From Myxococcales bacterium (lineage in GTDB: Bacteria; Myxococcota_A; UBA9042), in contig SHZF01000015.1 of NCBI GenBank assembly GCA_009692425.1, positions 1 to 64,000 of the forward strand: DNA of 64,000 nucleotides. Reading direction: 5' to 3'. Below are positions 54,555-63,453 of this stretch, piece after piece. The notes beneath the pieces are model-generated. The model saw only the letters and a list, made by a program, of their open reading frames with translations, was not told where the DNA came from and did not search any database. Made by a program: the position numbers and the translations under genes. Position 1 is the stretch's first letter; each line of letters starts with the position of its first letter.

Positions 54555-55136
54555 GTGGCCCGACACGTCCCCACCATAGCCGCCTCGCTCTGTGCGTTGG
54601 CCGCGCTGCTGTCCCCTGCACCGGGCCACGCCGACGACGCCCGCCTGGCCAAGGGCGAAGTCCTTGTTTCCACGCGTGAAGTGGCCGGCTGCGACCTCCC
54701 CGAGGTCACCGCCCAGGCCGTGGTCGACGCGCCGCCCGAAAAGGTCTGGCGCATCATCGACGACTGCAACCAGTACAAACGCCACATGCCGCGCGTGTCG
54801 GCATCGAAAGAACTGGAGCGCAAAGGCACCACGATCCAGTGCGAGGTCACGGTCGACATGCCGTTCCCGCTGTCCGATCTGACGGCTGTCACCCAAGCCG
54901 AGCACGTAGTCGGGCCACCGCGCTGGTCGCGCACCTGGAAGCTGGTGCGCGGTGACTACGATCGCAACGAGGGCGCCTGGACCTTGACGGCATTCGACGC
55001 CGCCGCCACGCGGACGCGGGTGACCTATCGGCTCCTGGTGGCGCCGAAGACGCTGGTGCCGAATGCGCTGGTGAAGAAGGCGCAGCTCAGCACGTTGCGG
55101 GACTTGATGAATCGACTGCGCGAGGCCGTGAAGTGA
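54555..55136 (+). CDS. Exported SRPBCC/START-like protein
   Basis: This is a protein of 193 residues with a Sec signal peptide ending G-H-A at about residue 25. The mature part looks like a polyketide-cyclase/START helix-grip fold. It has A-V-V-D-A-P-P-E-K-V-W-R-I-I-D-D-C-N-Q-Y, typical of the first strand and helix of SRPBCC proteins, and a long C-terminal amphipathic helix. Such domains bind hydrophobic ligands; an exported form may carry lipids across the periplasm (inference). GTG start with GGAG eight bases upstream. The stop overlaps the next GTG (GTGA at 55133-55136). Confidence 0.78.
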   Translation: MARHVPTIAASLCALAALLSPAPGHADDARLAKGEVLVSTREVAGCDLPEVTAQAVVDAPPEKVWRIIDDCNQYKRHMPRVSASKELERKGTTIQCEVTVDMPFPLSDLTAVTQAEHVVGPPRWSRTWKLVRGDYDRNEGAWTLTAFDAAATRTRVTYRLLVAPKTLVPNALVKKAQLSTLRDLMNRLREAVK

Positions 55137-56323
55137 GGGCTGCCGCCGCCGCCGACGGGTGGGACCTCGACCCCACCATTGCCTTCCTCAACCACGGCTC
55201 CTTCGGCGCGTGCCCCCGTTCCGTGCTCGACTCCCAGGCCCGCTGGCGGGCGCGGATGGAGCGGCAACTGGTCCAGTTCTTCGCCCGCGACCTCGAAGGC
55301 CTGCTCAATGCCGCCCGGGCTCGCTTGGGCGCGTTCGTGGGAGCCGACCCCGACGACCTCGCGTTCGTGCCCAACGCGACCACCGGCGTCAATACGGTGC
55401 TGGCCAACCTGGCGTTGCAGCCCGGCGACGAACTGCTGACCACGGACCACGTCTACCACGCCTGCCAGTGTGCGCTCGACCACCTCGCGCGGCGCAGTGG
55501 GGCCCGAGTTGTCACCGCGCACGTGCCGTTCCCGCTGCAGGCGGCCGACCAGGTGACCGAAGCCGTCTTGGCAGCGGCGACCCCGCGCACCCGGCTGGCG
55601 CTGATCGACCACGTGACGAGTCCGACGGGCCTCGTGTTCCCCATCGACGTCCTTGTGCCGGCGCTGCAGGCCCGCGGCATCGACGTGCTGGTCGACGGCG
55701 CCCACGGGCCGGGGATGGTGCCGCTCGACCTCGACGCGCTCGGGGCCGCGTACTACACCGGCAACCTGCACAAGTGGGTGTGCGCGCCGAAGGGCAGCGC
55801 GTTCCTGCACGTGCGGCGCGACCGGCAACGCGACTTCCACCCGCTGTCGATCAGCCACGGATTCGACGTGCCGCGCGACGATCGCAGCCGTTTTCAACTG
55901 GAGTTCGGCTGGGGCGGCACCGACGACCCGACGCCGTGGCTGTGCGTGCCCGATGCGCTCGATGCGCTGGCGGCGCTTGGCGGAACCGGTGGGCTGGCCG
56001 CAGTCATGGCCGACAACCGCCACCTGGCACTGGCGGCGCGCGACTTGCTGGGTGAGGCGCTCGGCATCGAGCCACCGGCACCCGACGCAATGTTGGGCAG
56101 TCTCGCCGCGGTGCCCGTGCCGGCGACGCTGGGGCCGCAGCCGTCCACATGTCAGCCCGGGCCGGACCCGTTGCAAACGTGGCTGTTGGAGCACCACGGC
56201 ATCGAGGTGCCCGTGTTCACATGGCCCGTGGGCGGCGGCCGCGTGCTGCGGGTGTCGGCGCAGGTGTACAACGACATCGGGCAGTATGCGCGACTGGCCC
56301 ACGCGCTGCGAAGCCTGGCGTAG
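55133..56323 (+). CDS. Class V aminotransferase, isopenicillin-N-epimerase-like
   Basis: This is a PLP-dependent enzyme of 396 residues. It opens with F-L-N-H-G-S-F-G-A and has N-A-T-T-G-V-N-T, the PLP-site D-G-A-H-G-P-G and the Schiff-base Lys in N-L-H-K-W-V-C-A-P-K-G. These features are typical of the isopenicillin N epimerase/cysteine-desulfurase-like branch; N-H-G-S-F-G at the N-terminus is the hallmark. The substrate is probably an amino acid or sulfur-containing compound but is not known. The GTG start overlaps the upstream SRPBCC stop, so the two are translationally coupled although an obvious functional link is lacking. Confidence 0.88.
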   Translation: MRAAAAADGWDLDPTIAFLNHGSFGACPRSVLDSQARWRARMERQLVQFFARDLEGLLNAARARLGAFVGADPDDLAFVPNATTGVNTVLANLALQPGDELLTTDHVYHACQCALDHLARRSGARVVTAHVPFPLQAADQVTEAVLAAATPRTRLALIDHVTSPTGLVFPIDVLVPALQARGIDVLVDGAHGPGMVPLDLDALGAAYYTGNLHKWVCAPKGSAFLHVRRDRQRDFHPLSISHGFDVPRDDRSRFQLEFGWGGTDDPTPWLCVPDALDALAALGGTGGLAAVMADNRHLALAARDLLGEALGIEPPAPDAMLGSLAAVPVPATLGPQPSTCQPGPDPLQTWLLEHHGIEVPVFTWPVGGGRVLRVSAQVYNDIGQYARLAHALRSLA

Positions 56324-56340
56324 GCACCCTGACGAAAGCC

Positions 56341-57747
56341 CTACGGCGACGCCGGCTTCGCCAAAAACAAAGCAAACAAACACATCTCGTTGTCCGTGCC
56401 GTACCCCGCCATCACCGGGGCCGTCGCATCTGTGGTGTCGTAGACGCAGTTCACATGGAAGCGCGTCTCGGCATCGATGCGCGTCGCCTTGTCGTAGAAG
56501 TAGATCTGCTGCCAGTCGAAGTCCCAGCGTGGCACGTCGGCGGCGCACACCTTCGGCTTGCCCTCGCCCTGTTGCAGCGACAGGTTGAGCGCGCGCCCGC
56601 GCTTGTGCAGGTGAGGCAGCACGCCCACCAGATCGAACGTGGTGCCGGCCGCGGCAGGGATCCAGAAGTTGAAATCCTTGACCGTCGCCTGCCACGGGTA
56701 CTCGACCTTGGCCTTGCCCGGCGGCAGCGAGTCCTGCGGCAGGCCCGTGAAAAGCTTGAAGATGAAGGGGTCGTGCAGCACCACGTAGACCTGCCGCTCC
56801 ACCTTGTCCGCCAGTTCGAGTCGCACCCGTGTGAGGTCCTTGACGGTCGCCGCATCGACGTCGGCCATGCTGTAGTGCACCTGCATCACGAGTTCTTCGC
56901 CCGGTTCGAGCTTGACGCCTGTGCCGGCGGGATAGTGCACGGCCGAAGTGCCCGGCGCCCACGTGGCCGGCAGACCGCTGACCAGCACGTCGTCGCCCGC
57001 CGCACCGAAGCATTCCCAACCGGGCCTGTCGGGTTCGAGGTCGTCGAGGTGCTTCATTACCGCGTCGTTGCTGGGGAATTTTCCACCCGCAGTCGCGGGC
57101 CACGCCTTGGGCGCCACCGAGAACAGCAGCACATGGTGCACCACGCGCGGGTCGCCCGGCACCACTTCGAATCCGGTGACGTACTTGGCGGCCGTCAGCT
57201 TGGGGTCGATGCGGAAGCAGCGGTAGTCGTCGGTCGGCGCGTCCTTGGTGCCCTTGGGCTTGGGCGTGTAGGCGATCGGCATCGGCACGTCGATCGCGTT
57301 GGCTCCCAGCGTTGTCGGCTTGGGCAGCACAGGCATCGTCTGCTTTGCGTTGCCGACCGGCATGCCGCCGTCGACCCAGGCGCCGAACGTCTTGATTTCG
57401 GCGTCCGTCAGCCACCGAGCGTCCTGCCAGGTGCCGCATGCGCCGCTCGCATCGACGCCCCACGGCGGCATCGTGCGGGCCTCGATCGCCTTGCGCGAGG
57501 GCTTGCCCCAGGTCTTGGTCGTGGCGTAGTCGTCGAAGGCAAACGGCGCGATGCCGCCCTTGGTGTGGCAGCCGCGGCAGTGCTTCGTGACGAGCGGGGC
57601 GATGTGCTCAGAGAACGTCGGGGTCCCGCTCGCGGCGTCACCCGTGGGGCCGGCGTCGGTGGCGGAGGTGGGTCCGGTGTTGCAGGCGGAGACGAGGAGG
57701 GTGACCGCACCGGCGAGCGCCAAGTGGAGGGGAGGGCGAAAGTGCAT
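56341..57747 (-). CDS. Copper type II monooxygenase-like lipoprotein with N-terminal cytochrome c motif
   Basis: This is a protein of 468 residues. The lipoprotein signal ends L-L-V-S-A-C. A C-R-G-C-H heme c site follows in an H-C-R-G-C-H-T-K-G-G-I-A-P-F context, as in domains that precede peptidylglycine/dopamine monooxygenase-like folds in soil bacteria. The remainder carries candidate copper ligands V-V-H-H-V-L-L-F (CuM or CuH His pair), Q-V-H-Y, P-H-L-H-K-R-G and a Met in N-E-M-C-L-F near the C-terminus. A copper hydroxylase that receives electrons from its own heme is plausible; the substrate is unknown. The ATG at 57747 gives the signal peptide; longer in-frame readings upstream do not. 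Confidence 0.8.
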   Translation of the reverse strand: MHFRPPLHLALAGAVTLLVSACNTGPTSATDAGPTGDAASGTPTFSEHIAPLVTKHCRGCHTKGGIAPFAFDDYATTKTWGKPSRKAIEARTMPPWGVDASGACGTWQDARWLTDAEIKTFGAWVDGGMPVGNAKQTMPVLPKPTTLGANAIDVPMPIAYTPKPKGTKDAPTDDYRCFRIDPKLTAAKYVTGFEVVPGDPRVVHHVLLFSVAPKAWPATAGGKFPSNDAVMKHLDDLEPDRPGWECFGAAGDDVLVSGLPATWAPGTSAVHYPAGTGVKLEPGEELVMQVHYSMADVDAATVKDLTRVRLELADKVERQVYVVLHDPFIFKLFTGLPQDSLPPGKAKVEYPWQATVKDFNFWIPAAAGTTFDLVGVLPHLHKRGRALNLSLQQGEGKPKVCAADVPRWDFDWQQIYFYDKATRIDAETRFHVNCVYDTTDATAPVMAGYGTDNEMCLFALFLAKPASP

Positions 57748-58039
57748 GGGTGGCGAACCTCGAGAACGCCCAAGCGGCGCGCGGGGCAGCATGGGACCGG
57801 ATTCGGGGGCGGAGTGCAAGAGCTTTCCGGTAGCCAAGGTTGCCCGCGCCAGCAGGCAGGCAATTTCCCTCGTACATGCCGCAGAAATTCGCGTAGTGTA
57901 TGGTCGCCGCCGTAGGTTTGGACTGCTTCCGTTGCGAATCTGCTCAGATCCCGACACGGCGCAGGTCCCGACAGAGCATTCGTGACGAGGCCACAGGCGC
58001 CCTACCGCGTCGAGTTGCCACGGTCGCGCATGCGGCGCA
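57748..58039. other. Intergenic region upstream of copper monooxygenase and Cys-rich fragment
   Basis: About 290 bases with no supported gene between divergent frames. It probably contains the promoter of the minus-strand monooxygenase gene. No confident -35/-10 pair was found. Confidence 0.45.
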
Positions 58040-58363
58040 GTGCCCGGCAACGTCTTCACCAAGAATACGTGCGGCAGTTGCGAATCTGGTTTCAAATGTG
58101 ACAGTACGGGCCAGTGCGTCGCGTGTCTGCCCAACTGCAACAACAAGATGTGCGGCAGCGACGGCTGTGGCGGCACCTGCGGCGAGTGCCCGGCCGCCCA
58201 GTATTGCGCTGGGCTGATCGTTCCGAGCAAGTGCCAGCCGGCGTTCACCTGCCAGGGCCACTGCTTCAAGACGTGGTTCACGAGCGCCGGCCTGCCGTGC
58301 AATTGCAACAACCCGGATTTCGACGGGCTGCCCGCTGGCCCCGATGCGGCGGGCTGCAAGTAG
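58040..58363 (+). CDS. Small Cys-rich protein or C-terminal fragment
   Basis: This is a frame of 107 residues with fifteen Cys, including C-G-S-D-G-C-G-G-T-C-G-E-C, a pattern common in large exported proteins of this kind of organism. No signal peptide, ATG or ribosome site is present; the frame is open upstream only to a stop at 57983-57985. The GTG at 58040 is the first usable start. It is therefore more likely the surviving end of a longer secreted protein than an intact gene. Confidence 0.4.
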   Translation: MPGNVFTKNTCGSCESGFKCDSTGQCVACLPNCNNKMCGSDGCGGTCGECPAAQYCAGLIVPSKCQPAFTCQGHCFKTWFTSAGLPCNCNNPDFDGLPAGPDAAGCK

Positions 58364-58592
58364 GGGGCCGCGCAGAGTTTGCTGCATCGACTGCCATCCC
58401 GAAAGTCGGTTGGGACTCGCTGCAACCTCTGGACACGCCCGCCGCCCGTCCTATCCTGCGCCGCCCGCGGGAATGGCCGAAGCCTCCGCGCGGTTCTCCA
58501 GCCCGCCGCGTTGTCGGCACGCTGCGTTGTCGGCTCGCCGCCTTCCCGGCTCGCGCTTCCTGCCTCTCGCTCCCCGCCGCCCAGGTGACCCC

Positions 58593-59579
<987 letters not shown>

Positions 59580-59629
59580 CCGCAGCCTGCGTCCCGGAGT
59601 CATTGTCCCCCTGCTGCCTGCTTCTCTCG

Positions 59630-60568
59630 ATGCGTGCTTCGGAACCTGCCGCGATGGCCCTCCCGTCTGCTGAACTCTGGGATGACGACGACGTCGGCGC
59701 CGACGACCTCTCGGTGCGCGACATCGAACTCAAGGCCCGGCGCCTCGTCACCGACACGATGGCGGGCCAGTACCACGCCGTGTTCAAGGGGCGCGGCATG
59801 TCGTTCGACTCCGTGCGGGCCTACCAGCCGGGCGACGACGTGCGGACCATCGACTGGAACGTGACTGCGCGCACCGGCGACGTCTACATCAAGCAGTACG
59901 TCGAGGAGCGCGAATTGACCGTGCTCGTCGCCGTGGACCTGTCCGCTTCGATGCGCATCGGCACGCGGGACCGCAGCAAGCGTGCGATGGCGGCCGAGAT
60001 CGCTGCGGTGCTCGCCCTGTCGGCCGTGGCCAACAACGATCGCGTCGGGCTGGTGCTTTTCTCGGACCGCATCGAAGGCTTCGTGCCACCGAAGAAAAGC
60101 CGGGCGCATGTGCTGCGGATCATCCACGAATTGCGGTCGGCGCGCCCGTCGAGCCCCCACAGCCGCATCGACGTGGCCTGCGATTACGTCAGCCTGGTGC
60201 AGCGGCGGCGCGCGGTCGTGTTCCTGGTCAGCGACTTCGACTGCTCGGTCGAGTGGCAGCGCTCGCTCGGCGTGGTCGCGCGCCGCCACGATGTGGTGCC
60301 GGTGGCCGTCCGCGACCCCATCGAACGCGAGTTGGCCGACCTCGGGATGCTGCTGCGCATCGAAGACGCCGAGACCGGCACGGCGATGTTGTTCGATGCC
60401 GGAACGCGCGCCGGGCTGGCGGCCTACCGGCAGCGGGCGCTGGTGGCGAAGGTGCGCACCGAGCAGCGTTTTCGCGCTCACGGACTGGCAGACATTGCGG
60501 CCGAGGTGGGGGCGGACTACCTGAAGGACCTGGTGGCGTATTTCCGCCGTCGGGCGATGCGCCAATGA
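59630..60568 (+). CDS. DUF58 domain protein (VWA-like fold)
   Basis: This is a protein of 312 residues with an acidic start (L-W-D-D-D-D) and the DUF58 core: G-R-G-M-S-F-D-S-V-R-A-Y-Q-P-G-D-D-V-R-T-I-D-W-N, then a VWA-like fold with D-L-S-A-S-M (a MIDAS-like site). It is the standard partner of MoxR. No membrane helix is present. The start is uncertain: TTG 59603 with GGAG, ATG 59630 and ATG 59654 are all in frame ahead of the conserved part. It ends in an ATGA overlap with the next gene. Confidence 0.88.
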   Translation: MRASEPAAMALPSAELWDDDDVGADDLSVRDIELKARRLVTDTMAGQYHAVFKGRGMSFDSVRAYQPGDDVRTIDWNVTARTGDVYIKQYVEERELTVLVAVDLSASMRIGTRDRSKRAMAAEIAAVLALSAVANNDRVGLVLFSDRIEGFVPPKKSRAHVLRIIHELRSARPSSPHSRIDVACDYVSLVQRRRAVVFLVSDFDCSVEWQRSLGVVARRHDVVPVAVRDPIERELADLGMLLRIEDAETGTAMLFDAGTRAGLAAYRQRALVAKVRTEQRFRAHGLADIAAEVGADYLKDLVAYFRRRAMRQ

Positions 60569-62313
60569 GGACTCCGGTCTTGCACAGCAGTAGGTCGAGG
60601 TGCTTGGCGCGGCTCGCGGGGCCCATTTGCGGCGCCTTGGTCGCCCTGACCCCGGGCGTGTGCGCCTGGGCCCAACCCGCTCCGATCGTGCCGCCGCCGC
60701 CTGTGCCCCTGCCGCTGTCGGCTACGGCCACGCTGCCGACGCTGATGCCGCTGGCGGGCGGCGCTGCGGCTGCGATGGCCGATGCGCCCGCACCGGTTCA
60801 GGTGTCTGCGCGCCTCTCGAATCCCAACCCGACCTTTGGCGAGCGCGTGACCCTGCGCGTCGAACTGACGCACCCGGCGGACGTGCGCGTGTTTTTTCCA
60901 GGCCGGCCCAACCTCAAGCCGTTTCTCGTCGACCCCACCGAAGTAGGCACGTCGGAACGCAGGGAAGCGGGCGCCGCGGTGGTCGAGACGTACACCCTGC
61001 CGCTGCACGCCGCACGGCTGGGCGTGATGAAAACGCCGAAAATCGAAGTGCCGTGGCACAGGGTGACGGCGGCGGGTGGTGCCGGCGAATCGGGCACCGT
61101 CGTCGTGCCGTCGCTGAAGGCCACCGTGCGCAGCCAGTTCGTGTCCGAGACCGAGGTGGAACCTGCGCCACTGCCAGCGCCGCGCGCGCTGACCGAGGAG
61201 AATACGCCGCTCGAGATCGCGTTGCTTGTACTGGCCACGATGGTCGTGGCAGCGGTGCTCACCCTCGTGGGCCTGCGGCTCTACCGTTCGCGTGCGGCGG
61301 GGCGGCAGGCCCAGCCCGTGGTGGCGCCGCACATCGTCGCGTTTGGCCGCCTCGAGGCGCTGCTGCGGTCGGGCGGGCTGGATTCGGGGGAGCCGCGCGA
61401 CGTGCTCGGCGAACTCAGTGAAATCCTCCGCGAATACCTCGGTGGTCGCTACCGGCTGCTGGCGCTCGACATGACGAGCACGGAGTTGCTGGCCCACCTC
61501 GAGCAGGTCGACCTGCGCGGCGTCGCGATGACCGAACTGCGCGACTTCGCGGAGACCTCGGACCTCGTCAAGTTCGCGCGCATGCCGGCGAGCGGCGACG
61601 AGATGCGAGCGCTCCACGGTGTGGTGCGCTCGGTCGTCGATCGCACGATGCAGACGGCCGAAGAACTGGACCGGCTGCGCCATGCCGAGGTAGCGCGACT
61701 GGCCCGCCAACGCCGCCTGCGCCTGCAGGTGATGGCGCCAGCCCCCCTGCGCGTACGGGCGCTGGCCATCGACGTCGCGCTGGGAGCGGCGGCTGCGGGC
61801 CTGCTGGCGTGGGTGGCGATCGATACCCAGAAGAGGGCGCTTTTCGATGCGGCGGGTGGCCTGCTCTTCGTGTGGCTGGCCATGCGCGACGCGGTCGGCG
61901 GCGGCAGTCCCGGCAAGGTGCTGACGGGGCTGCAGATTGCTGAGTTCGAGGACGCGGTCGCCCCGGCCAGCGGCGCCAATGGTCCCGGGCTGCCGGCGCT
62001 GCCGCCGGATGGATTTGCGCTGGCCCATGAACTGGAAGGTGCCCCGACTGCCCAGATGGCGCCCTGGAGCGCCCGGCTGCGGCGCAACCTCTTGCTGGCG
62101 GTGCCCGGCGCGGGGCTGGTGGCCGAGGCGTTGACGGCCCTCGCGCTGCCCGAACAGCGCAGGCTGGGCGACCAGTGGGCGGGCACCCGGGTGGTCGACG
62201 CCCGCCACGGCCTTCGCTCCGGCAAGCCGTCGTGGGCACCAGCCGTCGTGTTGGCGCTCTTTGCGCTCGGCTGCCTGGTTGTGCCGTGGGTCCTCGGCGG
62301 GAGGCCGCAATGA
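60565..62313 (+). CDS. BatD-like membrane protein with C-terminal RDD domain
   Basis: This is a protein of 582 residues with a signal peptide and a Pro/Ala-rich linker. An immunoglobulin-like BatD-type domain (about residues 75-205; V-S-A-R-L-S-N-P-N-P-T-F-G-E-R-V-T-L) and one helix (~213-235) follow. A cytoplasmic region of about 140 residues (G-E-L-S-E-I-L-R-E-Y-L) resembles DUF4381-type domains. The C-terminus has three helices with R-A-L-A-I-D and G-G-S-P-G-K-V-L-T-G-L, the marks of an RDD domain. This combination is unusual, since RDD is normally encoded apart. Its ATG overlaps the DUF58 stop and its stop overlaps the BatA-like start, so the cluster is coupled. Confidence 0.8.
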   Translation: MRTPVLHSSRSRCLARLAGPICGALVALTPGVCAWAQPAPIVPPPPVPLPLSATATLPTLMPLAGGAAAAMADAPAPVQVSARLSNPNPTFGERVTLRVELTHPADVRVFFPGRPNLKPFLVDPTEVGTSERREAGAAVVETYTLPLHAARLGVMKTPKIEVPWHRVTAAGGAGESGTVVVPSLKATVRSQFVSETEVEPAPLPAPRALTEENTPLEIALLVLATMVVAAVLTLVGLRLYRSRAAGRQAQPVVAPHIVAFGRLEALLRSGGLDSGEPRDVLGELSEILREYLGGRYRLLALDMTSTELLAHLEQVDLRGVAMTELRDFAETSDLVKFARMPASGDEMRALHGVVRSVVDRTMQTAEELDRLRHAEVARLARQRRLRLQVMAPAPLRVRALAIDVALGAAAAGLLAWVAIDTQKRALFDAAGGLLFVWLAMRDAVGGGSPGKVLTGLQIAEFEDAVAPASGANGPGLPALPPDGFALAHELEGAPTAQMAPWSARLRRNLLLAVPGAGLVAEALTALALPEQRRLGDQWAGTRVVDARHGLRSGKPSWAPAVVLALFALGCLVVPWVLGGRPQ

Positions 62314-63440
62314 TGCCCGCGGCTGCTGGTTTCACGTTCGAGCACCCGTGGTTCCTGCTCGGCCTCGTGGCCGTGGGGCTCGCGGCGTGGCTGCGTTTGC
62401 GGAACCAGCCAGCAACGCTGTGGGTAGGCAGCCTGCGCACGTTTGCCGACGTGAAGCCGTCGTGGCGGGTGCGAACGGCTTGGCTGCCCGACGCGCTGCG
62501 GGTCAGCGGACTCGTGCTGCTCGTCGTGGCACTGGCGCGGCCACAGCAGGTCGACCAGGAAGTGCTGTCGGGCGAGGGCCTCGACATCATGGTCGCGCTC
62601 GACATGTCGGGCTCGATGAACGCGATCGACATGAGCGCCGACGACATCGGCAAGCTGCAGGCGGCCGGCAAGGAGCCCGACCATCGCTTCGAGGCGGCGC
62701 GGCGCATTCTCAAGGACTTCATCCGCGGGCGCAAAACGGACCGCATCGGCCTCGTCGTGTTCGGCAGCGAGGCGTTCCTGCGCTTTCCGCCCACGCTCGA
62801 CTACGTGCGACTGCTCAACGCGCTGGACGGCCTTGTGCTCGACGATGGCCGCCGCTCCGCGCCCGGTGGCGACCACTGCCAGAACGGCTGCACGATCGAC
62901 GGCGGCGGGACGGCCATCGGCGATGCACTGAACCGCGCCTACCTGCGCCTGGACAAGGCGAAGTCGAAATCGCGCATGTTGATCCTCATCACGGACGGCA
63001 AGCAGGAGGGCGGCGCGATGGAGCCCCTCGTCGTGCCGAAATACGTGGCCTCCCTGCCGCCGAAGGAGCGCGTGCGAATGTTCACGTTCCAGGTCGGCTC
63101 GGGCAAAGAGACGCGGCTGCCCGCTGTCGATCCGTTGCGGGGCCGCGCGCTCGTCGACCGATTCGGGCGCAAGGTGTACCAGCGGCCCGATCGACCGTTT
63201 CCGACGGACCCGGAACTGTTGCGACAGATCGCCAGCCTGACCGGTGGGCGCTTCTACGACTCGTACGACGCAACGAAATTTGCCGAAGATTTCAAAGATT
63301 TGGAGAAAACGACGTTTTCTGTGAAGGTCCACACGAACCGCCGCGAACTTTTCGCCGGTTGGCTCCTCGCGGGCCTGGCGCTGCTGGTCGCCGAGGCCGT
63401 CGGCCGCCGCACGGCATGGCGCGTGTTTCCGCACGCGTAG
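62310..63440 (+). CDS. BatA-like VWA-domain membrane protein
   Basis: This is a protein of 376 residues with two N-terminal membrane helices, a VWA domain and a C-terminal helix. The metal-ion-dependent adhesion site is D-M-S-G-S-M-N, with T in D-G-G-G-T-A-I-G and D in I-T-D-G-K-Q. A short Cys pair (C-Q-N-G-C) lies in a loop absent from many members. BatA and BatB form an envelope complex in Bacteroides and other bacteria, thought to act in stress tolerance. GGGAGG precedes the ATG at 62310, which overlaps the upstream stop. Confidence 0.9.
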   Translation: MMPAAAGFTFEHPWFLLGLVAVGLAAWLRLRNQPATLWVGSLRTFADVKPSWRVRTAWLPDALRVSGLVLLVVALARPQQVDQEVLSGEGLDIMVALDMSGSMNAIDMSADDIGKLQAAGKEPDHRFEAARRILKDFIRGRKTDRIGLVVFGSEAFLRFPPTLDYVRLLNALDGLVLDDGRRSAPGGDHCQNGCTIDGGGTAIGDALNRAYLRLDKAKSKSRMLILITDGKQEGGAMEPLVVPKYVASLPPKERVRMFTFQVGSGKETRLPAVDPLRGRALVDRFGRKVYQRPDRPFPTDPELLRQIASLTGGRFYDSYDATKFAEDFKDLEKTTFSVKVHTNRRELFAGWLLAGLALLVAEAVGRRTAWRVFPHA

Positions 63441-63453
63441 GCACAAGGACGGC

